Shown here piece after piece: positions 26,472-35,755 of a stretch of DNA of 64,000 nt. Below the pieces are notes generated by a model. That model did not search any database and was not told the origin of the DNA. It saw nothing but the letters and a program-made list of their open reading frames with translations. This DNA comes from an uncultured Bradyrhizobium sp. (GTDB lineage: Bacteria > Pseudomonadota > Alphaproteobacteria > Rhizobiales > Xanthobacteraceae), in the NCBI RefSeq assembly GCF_936943645.1, contig NZ_CAKZJO010000039.1, forward strand, positions 1-64,000, written 5' to 3'. How positions within the stretch are numbered: position 1 is the first letter of the stretch; the number at the start of each line of letters is the position of its first letter. Both the position numbers and the translations under genes were made by a program.

Positions 26472-26512
26472 GAGGAGGAAACGAGGCCGGCAACCGGCCC
26501 AAAACAAGCGCA

Positions 26513-28006
26513 ATGATCAACCTGTCGAGCTTCATCGCCTTCCATGCCCGGCGCACGCCCGAGCGGCCTGCGCTGAAATATCGCGGCGAGGAGATTTCCT
26601 ACGCGGCCTTGGATGCGCGCGTGCGCGGGGTCGCGGGCTGGCTTGCCTCACAGGGCATCGGCGCGGGTGATGTCGTCGCCGTGCTCATGAAGAACAGCGC
26701 GGCGTTCCTAGAGCTCGTCTTCGCCACCAGCCATCTCGGCGCGGTTTTCCTGCCGATCAACTTCCGCCTCTCCCGCGACGAGGTCGGCTACATCACCGCC
26801 AATGCCGGTGCGCGGCTGCTGATCGCCGATGAAGAGCTCGCCGCCAACGCAGCGGGTGCGAAGACTGTCGTGCTGAATGAAGCCGCGCAGCAGAGCATCA
26901 CGCACCTTGCTGGTGACGCGCCGCCAGCCTCCATGCACGTGCGCCAGCCATCAGACCTGATGCGTCTGATGTACACCTCGGGCACGACCGACCGCCCCAA
27001 GGGCGTGATTTTTACTTACGATAATTTCTACTGGAAATCGGCCGACCAGACCATCGCGCTCGGCCTTAGTGCCGACACGCGGCTTCTCGTCGTCGGCCCG
27101 CTCTATCACGTTGGCGCGCTCGACCTGCCCGGCATCGCCGTGCTCTGGCATGGCGGTTTCATCCGCATCGAGCGCAATTTCGAGCCTGAGACGGCGCTCG
27201 CGGCGATCGCGGAGGACAGCCTCAACGCCGCTTGGTTCGCGCCCGTGATGACCACCGCGATGCTCACCTGCCCGACCCGCGACTGCCATGACGTCTCCAG
27301 CCTGGAATGGGCGATCGGCGGCGGCGAGAAGACGCCGGAGCTACGCATCCGCGCCTTCTCGCAACTCTTCCGCAATGCACGCTATATCGATGCCTATGGC
27401 CTCACCGAGACCGTCGGCGGCGACACCTTCATGGAGTCCGGCCGCGAGATCGAGAAGATCGGCTCGACGGGCCGCGCCATCGCTCATGTCGAGATCGAAA
27501 TCCGCGACGAAGACGGCAGGACGCTGCCGCCGAACGTCGATGGCGAGATCTGCCTGCGCGGCCCCAAGATCACGCGCGGCTACTGGAAGGACCCTGAGAA
27601 GACCGCATCGGCCTTCTTCGGCGATTGGTTCCGCAGCGGCGACGTCGGCTACCTCGACGAGGAAGGATTCCTGTACCTGACCGACCGCAAGAAGGACATG
27701 ATCATCTCCGGCGGCGAGAACATCGCCTCCTCTGAGGTCGAGCGTGTCATCTACGATCTGCCTGAGGTGCGCGAGGTCGCGGTGATCGGCCTGCGCGATG
27801 CGCGCTGGGGCGAGCGTCCGGTCGCCGTCGTCGTGCTGGCCGAGGGCGCAAACCTCGAACTCCCTGCCCTCACCGATCATTGCCGCGCGCAGCTGGCGAG
27901 CTTCAAGGTGCCGAAACAGCTCGTCATCCGCGACAGCCTGCCGCGCAACCCGAGCGGAAAGATCCTCAAGCGCGTGCTGCGCGCCGAGCTGGAGACGTCT
28001 GAATGA
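26513..28006 (+). CDS. AMP-forming acyl-CoA synthetase
   Basis: 497 residues, the ANL superfamily. The P-loop MYTSGTTDRPKGV lies near residue 150, AYGLTETVGG near 300, the hinge YLTDRKKDMIISGGENI near 390 and the catalytic-lysine motif PRNPSGKILKRVLR near the end. It activates a carboxylic acid to its CoA thioester via an acyl-adenylate. Class resembles medium/long-chain or aryl-acid ligases; the substrate cannot be read from the sequence. It heads a three-gene operon with 4-nt overlaps (ATGA) to the TetR gene. Confidence 0.9.
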   Translation: MINLSSFIAFHARRTPERPALKYRGEEISYAALDARVRGVAGWLASQGIGAGDVVAVLMKNSAAFLELVFATSHLGAVFLPINFRLSRDEVGYITANAGARLLIADEELAANAAGAKTVVLNEAAQQSITHLAGDAPPASMHVRQPSDLMRLMYTSGTTDRPKGVIFTYDNFYWKSADQTIALGLSADTRLLVVGPLYHVGALDLPGIAVLWHGGFIRIERNFEPETALAAIAEDSLNAAWFAPVMTTAMLTCPTRDCHDVSSLEWAIGGGEKTPELRIRAFSQLFRNARYIDAYGLTETVGGDTFMESGREIEKIGSTGRAIAHVEIEIRDEDGRTLPPNVDGEICLRGPKITRGYWKDPEKTASAFFGDWFRSGDVGYLDEEGFLYLTDRKKDMIISGGENIASSEVERVIYDLPEVREVAVIGLRDARWGERPVAVVVLAEGANLELPALTDHCRAQLASFKVPKQLVIRDSLPRNPSGKILKRVLRAELETSE

Positions 28007-28644
28007 CGCAAGCGAATGCCAAGGTGACCAAGCTCAACCGCGTCGAGCGCAATGCCTGGACCAAGCAGAAGATCTTTGACGCCGCGACCAAGGTCGTCGG
28101 CAAGCATGGCTATGCGGAGGCCTCCGTCGCCCGCATCACGGAAGAAGCCGGCGTCGCGCAAGGCACCTTCTACAATCATTTCGAGAACCGTCAGGAGCTG
28201 CTCGACCAGCTGCTGCCCAAGATCGGCCTCGACATGGTCGAGTTCATCCGCGCCCGCACCGGCACAGCGGATGCGGCCCGGCAGGAGATCGCGCGCTTCT
28301 CCGCCTTCTTCGACTTCATCCGCGAGGTTCCGGAATTCCTGCGCATCCTCAACGAGGCCGAGTTCTTTGCACCTCACGGCTACCAGAAACATCTCGACAA
28401 CATCTCGGTCGCCTATGTCCGCATCTTGCGTCGCGCGCGAGCGACGGGCGCGATCCAGGATTACAGCGACGATGAGTTCGAGGCCATCGTCCACATGTTG
28501 ATGGGCGCGCGCGGCTATCTCAGCCGCCGCTACTCCTATTCGGAAGGCGGCGTCACCGCCGTGCCCGATCACGTCATCTCCGCCTATCGCAAACTGATGA
28601 CGCGCGGCCTCTTCAATAGCTCCGGAGATCAGGACACGCCATGA
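28003..28644 (+). CDS. TetR family regulator
   Basis: 213 residues. The N-terminal HTH (about residues 25-70, ARITEEAGVAQGTFYNHFENRQELL) is typical of TetR and the C-terminal ligand domain is helical. Translation is coupled at both ends by ATGA overlaps. It probably represses its own operon and the divergent transporter through the palindrome at 26447-26471. The effector would be a CoA ester or the imported acid (inference). Confidence 0.9.
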   Translation: MTQANAKVTKLNRVERNAWTKQKIFDAATKVVGKHGYAEASVARITEEAGVAQGTFYNHFENRQELLDQLLPKIGLDMVEFIRARTGTADAARQEIARFSAFFDFIREVPEFLRILNEAEFFAPHGYQKHLDNISVAYVRILRRARATGAIQDYSDDEFEAIVHMLMGARGYLSRRYSYSEGGVTAVPDHVISAYRKLMTRGLFNSSGDQDTP

Positions 28645-30551
28645 ACATCGCATCTCCGCAAAAGCCGTTCGACCTCACGACTGCGATCGCCGAGGGCGAC
28701 ATCCGCTGCCTGCTGATGGTGCTTGTGCACATGACCGGCGACGAGAAGTGGCTCGAACCGCCCTACCTGCCAAAGCGCGATATCCGCCTCATCCCCGATC
28801 CCGAGGCCGGCGTGCCCCGGGAGATCCAGGACGAGATCCGCGCCGCAGTGGTCAGGCTGTTCGCCGATGGCACGCCGAAGCCCGTCATCGCTGATCCCGG
28901 CGACGAACTTCTGCTGAGGATGATGCGCGCCTGCCTCGGCGAGAACGTCGCGCCGGAATATGCGCCGCTGATGCGCGAAGAGATGGGCTTTGTGCCGCGT
29001 GAGCCGCGATGGACGGCGCGTCCGTCCAACGAGAAGCTCGCCGAGCAGCATGTGTTGATCGTCGGCGCCGGGGTCTGCGCCATCGCGCTTGGTGTCGCGC
29101 TCGGCCATCTCGGCATCCCCTACACCATCGTCGAGAAAAACGCCGAGCTCGGCGGCACCTGGTGGATCAACCGCTATCCAGGCTGCGGCGTCGACACGCC
29201 GAATCACTCCTATTCCTACTCGTTCGGCTCAGGCAATGCGTGGACCCGCTATTTCTGCCAGCGCGACGAGCTGCTGGGCTATCTCCTGAAGGTCGCGGAC
29301 GAATACGGCATCCGCAAGCATCTGCGCGTCAACACCGAGCTGACCTCGTCGCGCTGGGACGACAGCAGGCGGCGCTGGATCTCGACGCTGAAGACCAAGG
29401 ACGGCGAACAGACCATCGAATCCACCGCCCTGGTCTCGGCCATCGGCCAGCTCAACGACCCCTCCCGCGCCCACTTCAAGGGCGAGGAGGGCTTCAAGGG
29501 AACGATCCTGCATTCGGCGCTGTGGTCGGACGACATCAAGCTCGACGGCAAGCATGTCGCGGTGATCGGCACCGGCGCGACATCGATGCAGCTGGTGCCG
29601 TCGATCGCCGGCCGCGTCGCCTCGGTCACGGTCTATCAGCGCAGCGCGCAATGGGCGCGGCCGGTGAAGGGCTATGCCGATCCGATCAGCGAGGGCGCGC
29701 GCTGGCTGCTGGCGCATTTGCCGTTCTATGTGCAGTGGTACCGCTTCAACATGTTCTGGCGCTACGGCGACGGCCTGCTGCCGTTCCTGCGCAAGGACCC
29801 GGCCTGGCCGCACCCCGAGCGCGCGGTCAACAAGGGCAACGACCGGCACCGCCAGGAGCTGACCGATTTCATCCTCACCGAGTTGAAGGACCGGCCGGAC
29901 CTGATCGCAAAATGCGTGCCGACCTATCCGCCTTACGGCAAGCGTATCCTGCTCGACAACAACTGGTTCAAGACGCTGACGCGAGACAATGTCGAGCTCG
30001 TCACTGACACGATCGATCATTTCGACGAGACCGGCATCGTCACTGCCGACGGCAAGCACCGTCCCGCCGACATCATCGTGGTCGCGACCGGTTTCAAGGT
30101 GACGGAGATGGCGGCCCGCCTCAACATCAGCGGCCGCGACGGCAAGGATTTGCGCACAGCCTGGGCCAACGACAATCCGACCGCCTTCCTCGGCCTCACC
30201 GTGCCGGGCTTTCCCAACTTCTTTTGCATGCTCGGCCCGAATTCAGGACCGGCCCATGGCGGCAGCGTCATCTTCCAGTCGGAATGCCAGAGCCGCTACA
30301 TTTCGGCCTGTCTCGCCGGCATGATCGAGCAAGACCTCGCCGCCATCGACGTCCGCCAGGACGTACTCGACGACTATGTCCGCAAGGTCGATGCCGAGCA
30401 CGAGGCGATGATCTGGACGCACCCCGGCATGAGCACCTACTACCGCAATTCAAGTGGCCGGGTGTTCTCGGCCATGCCGTGGCGGTTCGTCGACTACTGG
30501 CGAATGACCCATGATCCGGATTTGCGGCAGTACAAGTTGACGAAGGGGTGA
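28641..30551 (+). CDS. Baeyer-Villiger monooxygenase, 4-hydroxyacetophenone monooxygenase-like
   Basis: 636 residues. An N-terminal extension of about 130 residues (with LLMVLVHMTGDEKWL) precedes the FAD Rossmann motif VGAG at 141. The type I BVMO fingerprint is present as FKGTILHSALW. Next come a second dinucleotide motif VIGTGATSMQ and the late ATG motif VVATGF. Length and N-terminal extension fit the HAPMO group, which inserts oxygen into aryl ketones using NADPH. It shares an operon with a CoA ligase and TetR. Ketone specificity is inferred from family resemblance only. Confidence 0.85.
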   Translation: MNIASPQKPFDLTTAIAEGDIRCLLMVLVHMTGDEKWLEPPYLPKRDIRLIPDPEAGVPREIQDEIRAAVVRLFADGTPKPVIADPGDELLLRMMRACLGENVAPEYAPLMREEMGFVPREPRWTARPSNEKLAEQHVLIVGAGVCAIALGVALGHLGIPYTIVEKNAELGGTWWINRYPGCGVDTPNHSYSYSFGSGNAWTRYFCQRDELLGYLLKVADEYGIRKHLRVNTELTSSRWDDSRRRWISTLKTKDGEQTIESTALVSAIGQLNDPSRAHFKGEEGFKGTILHSALWSDDIKLDGKHVAVIGTGATSMQLVPSIAGRVASVTVYQRSAQWARPVKGYADPISEGARWLLAHLPFYVQWYRFNMFWRYGDGLLPFLRKDPAWPHPERAVNKGNDRHRQELTDFILTELKDRPDLIAKCVPTYPPYGKRILLDNNWFKTLTRDNVELVTDTIDHFDETGIVTADGKHRPADIIVVATGFKVTEMAARLNISGRDGKDLRTAWANDNPTAFLGLTVPGFPNFFCMLGPNSGPAHGGSVIFQSECQSRYISACLAGMIEQDLAAIDVRQDVLDDYVRKVDAEHEAMIWTHPGMSTYYRNSSGRVFSAMPWRFVDYWRMTHDPDLRQYKLTKG

Positions 30552-30573
30552 GGCGTCGCTCTCACCAAGTCGT

Positions 30574-30647
30574 CATTGCGAGCGCAGCGAAGCAGTCCAG
30601 GATCTTTCCGCGGAGGGATTATGGACTGCTTCGCTGCACTCGCAATG
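30574..30647. repeat. palindromic intergenic repeat (family A, copy 2)
   Basis: 26-bp arms (30574-30599, 30622-30647) with one mismatch. The arms share CATTGCGAGCGCAGCGAAGC with the copy at 9774-9855, and the centre is its reverse complement, so the two copies are inverted relative to each other. It lies between convergent genes. Confidence 0.85.
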
Positions 30648-30661
30648 GTGGGGTACCGCTC

Positions 30662-31777
30662 TTACGCCGCCAGCCCGCTTCCCACCGGCGCAAACTCCAG
30701 CCCGAGACTTTCCGCCACCGCCTTGTTGGTAATCCGCCCGCGATGGACATTCAGCCCATTGCGCAAATGCGGATTCTCCAGCACCGCCGCAAAACCCTTG
30801 TTCGCCAGCATCAGGCCGAAGGGCAGCGTCGCATTGTTTAGCGCTTGGCTCGAGGTCACCGGCACCGCGCCCGGCATGTTGGCAACGCAATAGTGAACGA
30901 CGCCGTCAACCTCGTAGGTCGGATCGGTATGCGTGGTCGCGTGCGAAGTCTCGAAGCAGCCGCCCTGGTCGATTGCGACGTCGACCAGCACGGCACCGGG
31001 CCGCATCGATGTCAGCATCGCGCGCGTGACCAGCTTCGGCGCGCTGGCGCCCGGCACCAGCACGGCGCCGATCACGACGTCGGCAGCGAACACCTCCTCC
31101 TCGACCGATTCGATGGTCGAGAAGCGGGTACGCACGCGTCCGGCGAAGAGATCGTCGAGTTCGCGCAGGCGCGGAATCGAGCGGTCGATCACGGTGACCT
31201 CGGCGCCGAGGCCTGCGGCCATGCGTGCCGCCTGCGTTCCGACCACGCCACCGCCGAGCACGACCACGCGCGCGGGCTGCACGCCGGGCACGCCGCCCAG
31301 CAGCAGTCCGCGGCCACCGGCCGATCGCCTGAGCGCGGCGCCGGCGGCCTCGATGGCGAGGCGGCCGGCGACTTCGCTCATCGGCGCAAGCAGCGGGAGG
31401 TGACCGCTCGCGTCCGTGACGGTCTCATAGGCGATCGCGGTGCAGCCGGAGGCAAGCAGGCCCTTGGCCTGCTCAGGATCCGGCGCAAGATGAAGATAAG
31501 TAAACAGAATCTGGCCTTCCCGGAGCTGAGCCCACTCGCTCTTTTGCGGCTCCTTCACCTTCACGATCATGTCCGACCTGGCAAAGACATCGCGGGCGCT
31601 CTCGGCAATGGCGGCCCCTGCCCGCCGATACACCTCGTCGGACGCGCCGATGCCGGCGCCGGCGCCAGTCTCGACCGCGACGTCGTGCCCGGCCGCGACA
31701 TATTCGCGGACGGCGCCCGGGGTCAGCCCGACGCGATATTCCTGCACCTTGATCTCTTTGGGCACGCCGACGCGCAT
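30662..31777 (-). CDS. ald: alanine dehydrogenase
   Basis: 371 residues, the normal length. It interconverts L-alanine and pyruvate plus ammonia with NAD(H). Motifs are [15 protein letters not shown] at the start, the catalytic His in YLHLAPD, the NAD fold [16 protein letters not shown], and [13 protein letters not shown]. The ATG at 31777 is chosen because GGGAG lies 7-8 nt before it. It diverges from an Lrp-type regulator, the usual partner of ald. Confidence 0.95.
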   Translation of the reverse strand: MRVGVPKEIKVQEYRVGLTPGAVREYVAAGHDVAVETGAGAGIGASDEVYRRAGAAIAESARDVFARSDMIVKVKEPQKSEWAQLREGQILFTYLHLAPDPEQAKGLLASGCTAIAYETVTDASGHLPLLAPMSEVAGRLAIEAAGAALRRSAGGRGLLLGGVPGVQPARVVVLGGGVVGTQAARMAAGLGAEVTVIDRSIPRLRELDDLFAGRVRTRFSTIESVEEEVFAADVVIGAVLVPGASAPKLVTRAMLTSMRPGAVLVDVAIDQGGCFETSHATTHTDPTYEVDGVVHYCVANMPGAVPVTSSQALNNATLPFGLMLANKGFAAVLENPHLRNGLNVHRGRITNKAVAESLGLEFAPVGSGLAA

Positions 31778-31920
31778 CTTGAGCTCCCTCGCCAAAGCCT
31801 TGATTCTGTTCCTCATCGTAGCGACGGCGCCGGTTTGGTTTCGTGCAAATATCCGCTAGTTTCGGCAGGCCCGCGCCGGTTTCCGGCGCCAAGCCGCCCT
31901 TTCACGCTGGAAACGAAACC

Positions 31921-32400
31921 TTGGCCCTCGACCGGAAAGACCTCGCGATCCTTGCGGAACTCACGACCAATGCGCGTGCCAGCCACACCGAGCTTGCCAA
32001 CAAGATCGGGCTATCCAGCACGGCGCTGGCGCGGCGGCAGAAGGCACTTGAGGACGACGGCTACATCCAGGCCTACCAGGCTGCGCTCGACCTCGGCCAG
32101 TTCGGCCTCACCACCACCGTGCTGGTACGCATTGCGCTGGAGAGCCAGAGCGACGAGGCGCTGAAGGCGTTCGAGGCGGAGGTGGTGAAATGCCCTTCTG
32201 TCGTACGCTGCTTCCTGATGTCGGGGACTGACGACTACATTCTCATCGTGCTCGCCCGCGACATCCAGGATTTCGAGCGCATCCACCGCACCGAGCTATC
32301 CCGCCTGCCCCGCGTCGCGCGCGTGCAATCGAGCTTCGCCCTGCGCGAGATCGTCAACCGCGCGGTACCTACCGTGGTGTTCGGCGAGGCGAAGCGCTAG
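31921..32400 (+). CDS. Lrp/AsnC family regulator, probable control of ald
   Basis: 159 residues from a TTG at 31921, the common family length. An in-frame GTG at 31843 would add 26 residues that do not resemble the family. The N-terminal HTH contains ASHTELANKIGLSSTALARRQ. The C-terminal RAM domain holds LMSGTDDYILIVLARDIQDFE. Divergent placement from ald, 143 nt away, suggests an alanine-responsive activator (AldR-like), by analogy with known ald regulators. Confidence 0.85.
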   Translation: MALDRKDLAILAELTTNARASHTELANKIGLSSTALARRQKALEDDGYIQAYQAALDLGQFGLTTTVLVRIALESQSDEALKAFEAEVVKCPSVVRCFLMSGTDDYILIVLARDIQDFERIHRTELSRLPRVARVQSSFALREIVNRAVPTVVFGEAKR

Positions 32401-32419
32401 CCGGAATCATCCGGCTCCG

Positions 32420-32439
32420 CTGTCATCCAACTGTCATCG
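32420..32439 (+). promoter_or_regulatory. Pho-box-like direct repeat upstream of the decarboxylase gene
   Basis: CTGTCAT-CCAA-CTGTCAT is a direct repeat with 11-bp period, matching the PhoB-box half-site and spacing. It lies 43 nt before the decarboxylase ATG. Between them 8-bp arms AATGTGCC/GGCACATT (32440-32447, 32463-32470) can form a leader hairpin. Confidence 0.55.
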
Positions 32440-32481
32440 AATGTGCCGAGAGCTGTGCTTCTGGCACATTCGGGACAGACC

Positions 32482-34839
32482 ATGGACTATTTCAAGCGCT
32501 TCAACTTTCTGTTCGCAGCACCGATGTTCGACGCCGACGATCTCGAAGGTGTCCGCTTCAACCAGATCATCGAGGAGATCCAGCGCTCCGGCTTCGAGGT
32601 GGTCCGGGCCCGCAAGCTGGAGGACGCCGAGATGGCGGTGCAGACCGATGCCGCGATCGGCTGCATGGTGGTGGACTGGGGCAAAAAGGGCCTCGAAGGC
32701 AGGACCTCGGCGCTGATCAATCTGATGCGGCGCCGCGGCCTCGACTTCCCGATCATCCTCTTGATCCGGCGCAAGCGGTTCGAGGACCTGCCGGTCGAGG
32801 TGCTCGATTTCATCGACGGCTATGTCTTCCTGTCCGAGGAAACGCCGACCTTCATCGCCAAGAATCTGATCAGCCGGCTGAAGCAATATGCCGAGACGCT
32901 GAAGACACCGTTCTTCGGGGCGCTGGTCGACTATGCCGAGGAAGGCAACCAGCTCTGGACCTGTCCGGGCCACAATGGCGGCGTGTTTTACAACCGCAGT
33001 CCGATCGGTCGGGTCTTCGTCGAGCATCTCGGCGAGTCCGTCTTCCGCGACGACCTCGACAATTCCGTGCTGGACCTCGGCGACCTCCTCACCCATGAAG
33101 GCCCGGCCCTGAAGGCGCAGAAGGAAGCGGCAGCGATCTTCGGCGCGGAGAAGACCTATTTCGTGCTCAACGGCACCTCGACGTCGAACAAGGTCGCGCT
33201 CGGCGCCCTCGTCACCGACGGCGACCTCGTGCTGTTCGACCGCAACAACCACAAGGCCGCCCATCATGGCGCGCTGATGATCAATGGCGGCATTCCGGTC
33301 TACGTCCCGACCGTCCGCAACGCCTGGGGCCTGATCGGCCCGATGCGCTGGGACGTCCTCGACGAAAAGGCCCTGCGCGAGGCGATCCGCAACCATCCGC
33401 TCGTCATCGACAAGGATGCCTGGCGCAAGGAACGGCCGTTCCGTGTGGCCGTGGTCGAGCAGTGTACTTACGATGGCTCCATCCACAGCGCCGAGATGAT
33501 CATCAAGCGTATCGGCCATCTCTGCGAATACATCCTGTTCGACGAGGCGTGGGCCGGCTTCATGAAATTCCACCCGCTCTATGCCGGCCGCTTTGCCATG
33601 GGCCTTGCCAATCTGTCCCCGGAAGCACCGGGCATCATCGCAACGCAATCGACCCACAAGCAGCTTGCGAGCTTCTCGCAGGCCTCGCAGATCCACATCA
33701 AGGACCGCCACATCCGTGGCCAGAAACGACGCGTCGAGCACCGCCGCTTCAACGAAAGCTTCATGCAGCATGCCTCGACCTCGCCGTTCTATCCGCTGTT
33801 CGCCTCCCTCGACGTGGGCGCACAGATGATGAAGGGCCGCTCCGGCGAAGTGCTCTGGGACGACACGATCCGCCTCGGGATCGAGCTGCGCAAGAAGATC
33901 CGCGCGATGCGCCGGGAGTTCGAGGAGAAGGAGCAGAATCCCGATCGTCGCTGGTTCTTCGAACCCTTCGTTCCCGACCGCGTCGCCATCCCCGACGTCA
34001 GCCGCCCGGGCGCTGTGCACAACGTCGCCTGGGAGACACTCTCCACCGACGAGCTCGCCACCAATCCCGCGCTGTGGCAACTCTCTCCGGATACCAACTG
34101 GCACGGCTTTCCCGATCTCGCAGAAGGTTTTGCCATGACCGATCCGAACAAGCTGACGCTGCTCACCCCCGGGTTCGACCGCACGACCGGCGCCTATGCC
34201 GAGCACGGCATCCCCGCACCCGTCGTTGCGCAATATCTGCGTGAGAACCGCATCGTCCCCGAGAAGAACGACCTCAACTCCCTGCTGTTTCTGCTCACGC
34301 CCGGTGTCGAGGCGAGCAAGGCCGGCACGCTGATCTCCGGCCTCGTCGCATTCAAGCGGCTGCATGACGACAATGCGCTGCTGGCGGACGCGATCCCGGA
34401 ATTCCATCAGCGGCGGCAGGCGCGCTATGCCGGTGTGCGGCTGCGCGACCTCTGCGGCGACATGCATCGCTTCTTCCGCACTGCCAATGTCAGCATGCTC
34501 CAGGCGAAGCAGTTCATGCCCGAGCACATGCCCGAGATCGCGATGTCTCCCCGCGATGCCGCGCGCTATCTGTTCCGCAACGACGTCGATTATCTGCCGA
34601 TCGAGGCGATCGCGGGACGCATCGCCACTACGCCTTTCGTGGTCTATCCTCCCGGCATCGCCACCATCGTGCCCGGCGAGCGCCTGACGGAACGGGCCAA
34701 ACCGATGATGGATTACCTCAAGATGTTCGAGACCTGCTTCAACAATTTTCCCGGCTTCGACGTCGAAATCCAGGGCGTCTACAAGGAGGTCGATGCGAGC
34801 GGCCGCATCGGACTCTATACTTACGTCGTTGCCGAGTAG
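32482..34839 (+). CDS. Orn/Lys/Arg decarboxylase, PLP-dependent
   Basis: 785 residues, the size of the bacterial fold-I basic amino acid decarboxylases. A response-regulator-like wing domain occupies residues 1-130. The PLP core has FDEAWAGF and the Schiff-base Lys393 in QSTHKQLASFSQAS. The C-terminal domain follows from about 560. It releases CO2 from arginine, lysine or ornithine to give the diamine or agmatine; which one cannot be read here. The ATG at 32482 gives the family start MDYFKRFNFLF. The N-acetyltransferase gene starts 7 nt after its stop, so both likely share the Pho-box-like promoter. Confidence 0.92.
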   Translation: MDYFKRFNFLFAAPMFDADDLEGVRFNQIIEEIQRSGFEVVRARKLEDAEMAVQTDAAIGCMVVDWGKKGLEGRTSALINLMRRRGLDFPIILLIRRKRFEDLPVEVLDFIDGYVFLSEETPTFIAKNLISRLKQYAETLKTPFFGALVDYAEEGNQLWTCPGHNGGVFYNRSPIGRVFVEHLGESVFRDDLDNSVLDLGDLLTHEGPALKAQKEAAAIFGAEKTYFVLNGTSTSNKVALGALVTDGDLVLFDRNNHKAAHHGALMINGGIPVYVPTVRNAWGLIGPMRWDVLDEKALREAIRNHPLVIDKDAWRKERPFRVAVVEQCTYDGSIHSAEMIIKRIGHLCEYILFDEAWAGFMKFHPLYAGRFAMGLANLSPEAPGIIATQSTHKQLASFSQASQIHIKDRHIRGQKRRVEHRRFNESFMQHASTSPFYPLFASLDVGAQMMKGRSGEVLWDDTIRLGIELRKKIRAMRREFEEKEQNPDRRWFFEPFVPDRVAIPDVSRPGAVHNVAWETLSTDELATNPALWQLSPDTNWHGFPDLAEGFAMTDPNKLTLLTPGFDRTTGAYAEHGIPAPVVAQYLRENRIVPEKNDLNSLLFLLTPGVEASKAGTLISGLVAFKRLHDDNALLADAIPEFHQRRQARYAGVRLRDLCGDMHRFFRTANVSMLQAKQFMPEHMPEIAMSPRDAARYLFRNDVDYLPIEAIAGRIATTPFVVYPPGIATIVPGERLTERAKPMMDYLKMFETCFNNFPGFDVEIQGVYKEVDASGRIGLYTYVVAE

Positions 34840-34845
34840 GTACCG

Positions 34846-35421
34846 ATGAACGAAACAGCCGTGCGCGAGAGCGACGAGCCCGTCCTGGTCAGGCCGTCAC
34901 GCGAGAGTGACGTCGAGGCGATGCTGGCGATCTACCGCCATCACGTCCGCAATGGCGTGCCGCGCGATGTCGAGGGAACCGGCGCGCCCGAGCCGGACGA
35001 TTTGCGCGACCGGCGCAAGAACCTGAGGCAGACCCGGCTGCCGCATCTGGTCGCGACCTTTCGCGGCGAGGTGGTCGGCTATGCCTACGCCGTGCTGTTC
35101 CGCAAGCGACCGGCCTATCGCTACACGGCCAAGCACTCGATCTACGTCCATCATGCCCATCTCGGCCGCGGGGTTGGACGGCTTCTGCTGCAGGAATTGA
35201 TCGACGCCTGCGCGGCGGCCGGCTTCCGCCAGATGATCGGCTATATCGATGCGGACAACGCACCCTCGCTGGCGCTGCACGAGAAGTTCGGCTTCGCGCG
35301 CACTGGACTGCTCTGCGGCGTCGCCTATCGCCACGGCCGCTGGTCCGACACCGTCATGGTGCAGCGCTCGCTCGGCGCGGGCGTCACCGCTCCGCCGCCG
35401 GCAACGGCACCCGGCCGGTAA
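34846..35421 (+). CDS. GNAT N-acetyltransferase, phosphinothricin-acetyltransferase-like
   Basis: 191 residues. The acetyl-CoA loop is HLGRGVGRLLLQEL, followed by ADNAPSLALHEKFGF, and the N terminus LVRPSRESDVEAMLAIYRHHV matches the Pat/Bar group. It is probably cotranscribed with the amino acid decarboxylase, so acetylation of an amine or amino acid analogue is plausible. The real substrate is unknown. Confidence 0.85.
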   Translation: MNETAVRESDEPVLVRPSRESDVEAMLAIYRHHVRNGVPRDVEGTGAPEPDDLRDRRKNLRQTRLPHLVATFRGEVVGYAYAVLFRKRPAYRYTAKHSIYVHHAHLGRGVGRLLLQELIDACAAAGFRQMIGYIDADNAPSLALHEKFGFARTGLLCGVAYRHGRWSDTVMVQRSLGAGVTAPPPATAPGR

Positions 35422-35424
35422 GCC

Positions 35425-35637
35425 TTACGAGGGAAAGTCAGCCGGCCTGACGTGGATCCGATCGGCATGCAGCGACCAGTGACATAACGCCTGGTCCTTG
35501 CAAAACCGCGCCTTCGCCCGCTCCCTGGCCTCGTCCTCGTCGGCGGCGTCGATCTCGAGCGTGCCCTGACAGACCTCGCTCTGCCGGCCGTACTCCCCGA
35601 GCACGTCCTTCATGAACCTGACGACATAAGTGGACAT
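35425..35637 (-). CDS. conserved-looking small protein of unknown function
   Basis: 70 residues, soluble, with acidic repeats (DAADEDEARERAKARF) and two cysteines plus a late CHWSLHADRIHV segment. AGGAGGT precedes the ATG by 4-5 nt, which supports a real gene. No family is recognised. It converges with the acetyltransferase gene 3 nt away. Confidence 0.7.
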   Translation of the reverse strand: MSTYVVRFMKDVLGEYGRQSEVCQGTLEIDAADEDEARERAKARFCKDQALCHWSLHADRIHVRPADFPS

Positions 35638-35755
35638 GGGACCTCCTGCTGCCCCGGCAGCACTCTAATCCCATTTACGCTCTTGGGGGATGGAGATTTT
35701 GACGCGGATCAAGGTCGGCGAGGTTCCCGCTGCCCATTCAGGCAGCAGTCCGACC

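Noticed and set aside
32434..34527. 697-codon open frame opposite the decarboxylase
   Set aside because: Antisense to an unambiguous PLP enzyme with intact active-site lysine.
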